NCBI GenBank assembly: GCA_021397835.1
Contig: JAJFZO010000476.1
Span: 1 to 64,000, forward strand
Reading direction: 5' to 3'
DNA from: Moringa oleifera
Taxonomy: Eukaryota > Streptophyta > Magnoliopsida > Brassicales > Moringaceae
DNA length: 64,000 bases
Shown piece after piece: positions 60,550 to 64,000 of this stretch. The notes beneath the pieces are model-generated. The model did not search any database. It saw only the letters and a list, made by a program, of their open reading frames with translations, and had not been told where the DNA came from. A program made the translations under genes and the position numbers. How positions within the stretch are numbered: position 1 is the stretch's first letter; every line of letters begins with the position of its first letter.

Positions 60550-62892
60550 GAGAGAAGAAACTAATAAAAAAAATAGAGTTGCATAACAAGGATTCTTTCT
60601 CTGTAGAACAATGACTAATGTTTTTAAGGATATATTATCTTGTATGAGAATGTTTAAGTGGATTATCCCCAGTCCACCTTACTGATGAGGATGGCCACTC
60701 TAGTTGCTTTGAACAACAAGCATTTTAACAAGGAGTGGAATCTTAGTTAAGGACGATGATCAGAAAGAATAAGGGAAAATCATTCTTGAGTCATGCCAAG
60801 TTACCATGACTAGGTGATGCGTTGATCCAGCCATTATCACAGGGTGAAATGGTGATGATCTCACAAAGTATGGCGGCTAATGAGTTGAAATCAGTTGTGT
60901 AAAGCATGCCAAAATACAGTTACTGTATAATGGAGGTAGTGGGAATGATAGTCCTAACATTAACGATTTATAATATACTTTAAAAAAATAAGAATAAATT
61001 ATTTGTTATTTCTTTATTTAAATCATAATTAAATAATATTTAAATTTATAGTTAAATCTACAAGTTAGCTGATTAATTAATTTTTATTATTTCGTAAAGA
61101 CTTTTCTATGATATATTGATTAGGAATCAACTAAATCAACCTATAAATTGGTTATATGAGTCACTTTCAAGCCTTTTCTTACATTCTCTCTCTTTCTTCT
61201 ACTTCTTTTCTTTCTTTCCCTTAAATGTTTTTTAAAATTTTAATATTACTAATTTTTTTAAAAAAATTATAAAGTTTTTTGTGATCATAATTTGAATATT
61301 TTTTACATCTATAAAAAATTTTAAGTTAAAATTTATTATATAAAATCTAAAATTTGAACATTTTTAGTTTTTAAATTTTTTGATAAGGTTCAATTTTGAT
61401 CAAATTAATAGATAAATATTTAATTTATCATTTTTTAAATATAAAAGTCTGACTGATAACATAAGCTAAATATTAAAGTTTTGTGGGATCTTTACTCAAA
61501 TTTTTTTAAATTTTTATTGTATTTTATCATTCCTTTGATTTAAAAAAAAATTATGACTATAAAGTAAATATTATAAATATCAATAATAAATATAAATTAA
61601 TTACAAATTAATCAATAATGTTAACATCCTTAAAAGAGTTAGATAATTTAAAATATTTTTTATTTAAAATAGCTTGAAAATTAGAGTAAAAATAATATAT
61701 ACAAAGCAAGGTTTATTAGAAGTTTCGATTACATTACAATTATTTAAACAAATGCTTAATTTTTTTAGTTTATCCTTTAAATAATATATTTATTTCAATT
61801 TAAAATAAATTTATTCATTTAATGTTTGTTATTTATTTCACTATTGCTAAGATCACGCGTAATCGCCCTCTAAAAGAGATAAATCCACCATGCTAATTAA
61901 CTCCGTCATTATTCCATCATACCTATCTTCTGGTATGCACAAAATACTAAATTAAAATTCATACCAATTAAACCATCGGTCCATATTAGACTCCCTCACC
62001 TCTTACCTTGTTTTAACTCCGCCCATAATTAATTTAATTTCCTCGTCTCTCACTTGTATCATATCCATACATTCAATGAACACCCACTCCATCTCGCCCT
62101 CCAACAAAAAGATTGATTCATTTTCAACTCAACATTAATACATTAGAACATTTACTGTACTAGCTAATAAATATTTCATTAACAATTTAACATTTTGGTG
62201 AGTCTCTAGAGGAGCCAAATGGTCTTACCTTGGAGTCGTCTAAGGCTTGGTACCTACCATCATTAATCCTTTCAAAATTTGATTAGAGCTTAATTTAGAT
62301 AAGATATATTTCAACATTTGAAAGGGGATTTTTTAAGTAGTTGAACAGTTAAAATGATCATGCATGGCTAGTTACATTGATCATGAGGAATTACGATGAT
62401 CATCGATGGAATCATGGGGACTTACCATTATGCTTAAGATAATGTACCATTAATCTGAAAAAACTAACATAACATATGTTGTAAAAACCTACATTCTTTC
62501 CTACCTAGGCATGACAGTATAGTTATCTTTATTCATGACAAGATCAACAGTTAGCCAAACATATAATCTCACTGTAATTCAGGCATTGGAATGATTTTGC
62601 CATGTACAGCTATAACTTTTGGTTAGTATGAGATAAATAATGGTTATACTGATTAATATGTTTGTGACAGGAATGCCATGGAAAGACATTATCAACCTGC
62701 AATCAAGCCAAAGCATGAAGAGCCTGAGAGGGCATTAAGATAATCACTTGCAGCTAGCATATGCTATGAGACAATGAGAGAAAAGAAACAAAGAGATGAT
62801 TTCACCTTCTTTAGTAGGATGCTTCCTTCCTCAAGAATCTCCTTAACAAAGGGATACTTCATATTTTTTATCATGGAAATCTAGATTTCTGC
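60550..62892. other. AT-rich intergenic DNA
   Basis: Positions 60960-61840 are extremely AT-rich and include one copy of the dispersed AT-rich repeat (about 61280-61460). Positions 62640-62850 are less AT-rich, but I recognise nothing in them. Confidence 0.5.
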
Positions 62893-63102
62893 CTAGGTGG
62901 ATAGTTGATTGGCAGCCTCAGAAAGACAACAAGCCCGGGGTGAAGGAAACTTCAACTCATCCAGCATTAATCCAGAAAGCCAAACAGCTTCTTTGAAGCT
63001 TTTGGTCATGGCCATGTACTCAGCTTTAGAGCTGCAGAAACCTACCACCGCTGAGTCTTCCAATTTACACAACATCCTAGCTCCATGTTGGAAGATGTGC
63101 AT
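62893..63102 (-). mobile_element. Copia RNase H fragment, minus strand
   Basis: The minus-strand frame contains LEDSAVVGFCSSKAEYMAMT and then KSFKEAVWLSGLMLDELKF, matching the copia RNase H block (VALSSTEAEYMA.TEA.KEAIWL.GLL.EL). Only about 70 codons remain and the rest of pol is missing. A relic. Confidence 0.75.
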
Positions 63103-63717
63103 AATCTAACTGTACAAAACTATTAATAATATGCTTTATTTGCAAAAGATTTTATTAATTAAGATAAAATAAATAATAACATAGGAATAGCTTTTTTAAT
63201 TAAATTTTTTTTGAATTCAGATTTTTATGATATATAGATACAGATTTAAGTTTAACTATTTTTTTCTTTATAAATTGAGTCAATGAAACAAGTAAGAAAT
63301 TTCAACCAAACAAATTAAATATTTTTTCTTCATCTTGAATTGAATCTTGCGAGGTTTCAACCAAACAAATTAAATATTTTTTTTCTTCATCTTGAAGTCC
63401 AGCATGATACGTAGGATCGGATCTTGTCTAACGCCTTCAATTTTCACGGGGAAAAAATTATCAATTATAGGCAATGAAAACGAAGTCTTTCTCACAAATA
63501 TATGATTTATAAGATTTAGTAGATGCATATCCTGAAAATCCAATAATAACATAGCTCGAGAACAACAAAAAGAAAAAGAGGAGATACAAAACTAAAACTT
63601 ATATTAGCTTAGTAATTTAAGATGTAATATTTATAAAAAAATCATGACCTATAAAACAACAAAATCAGCTTGAGATTTTTTGAAAGAAAAATGTCAAAAC
63701 AATGACAAAGCAAATGC

Positions 63718-63840
63718 AGGTGTTGAACTTGAGAAAGACAATTTGAAAGGCATAAGATGAATGAGATAGAAACACTTAAGGATTACATGGACAGAGTGTT
63801 GATGTTGGCCAACAAGATCAAAATATTGAAAAAAATAACT
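63718..63840 (+). mobile_element. Copia gag (UBN2-type) fragment
   Basis: The plus-strand frame reads ERQFERHKMNEIETLKDYMD followed by RVLMLANKIKIL. This matches the copia gag pattern L.R.FE.LKM.E.E..KDY..R...L.NK.R. It is short and ends in frame disruption. Its strand is opposite to the RNase H relic 600 bp away, so the two are separate insertions or a rearranged one. Confidence 0.6.
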
Positions 63841-64000
63841 TTTTGATAACAAGATTGCTAAAAAAGGATTCTAATAATTTTGCGAGAAATTTGAATCCAA
63901 GACTTGCTATATATTATATTATAAGACTTGCTTGAGAGATTAGTGAGCGATTTGCTTTTATAATCTATATGTATAAATAAGACTCGTTAGATTTTATATT

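Noticed and set aside
1..64000. tRNA, rRNA and CRISPR signals
   Set aside because: The only pol III box found belongs to the SINE at 4828-5013; no tRNA cloverleaf, rRNA or spaced-repeat array was seen.

Overview
This window is nuclear DNA from a flowering plant, most likely a woody eudicot. The evidence is multi-exon genes with plant introns (T-rich, mostly GT-AG), seven plant gene families, Ty1/copia and SINE insertions, and very AT-rich intergenic DNA. I cannot name the species; the AT-rich spacer style fits Malpighiales, but that is a guess. I see no bacterial operons, CRISPR arrays, rRNA or tRNA genes.

Layout. (1) 1-21797, plus strand: most of a THO2 gene (THO/TREX mRNA-export complex), 26 exons visible, with the 5' end outside the window. 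Its introns hold a 97-bp minisatellite, two SINE-like insertions with target-site duplications, a duplicated and disrupted exon, coding-like debris and a 545-bp insertion. (2) 22777-24075, minus: an intronless ANTH-domain clathrin assembly protein, tail-to-tail with THO2. (3) 26110-28494, plus: an intronless G-type lectin receptor kinase with a non-RD kinase domain. (4) 30033-39594, plus: POD1/TAPT1-family ER membrane protein, 11 exons, with half a copia element in one intron. (5) 41168-41707, minus: an invertase/pectin methylesterase inhibitor-like protein. (6) 46593-48125, plus: a PLATZ zinc-binding protein whose first coding exon is only the ATG. (7) 54354-58623, minus: an RRM protein of the BPA1 (binding partner of ACD11) family. 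The last 5 kb has no intact gene, only fragments of copia elements and of a PHD-finger-like gene.

The genes do not form a pathway; they are ordinary neighbours on a chromosome arm. The strongest unusual signals are two minor-spliceosome (U12-type) introns readable base by base. One is an AT-AC intron in POD1 (36154-36240). The other is a GT-AG intron that is the last intron of THO2 (21406-21727). In both, the U12 signals fix the reading frame where ordinary splice signals would not. I found no previously undescribed multi-gene system.
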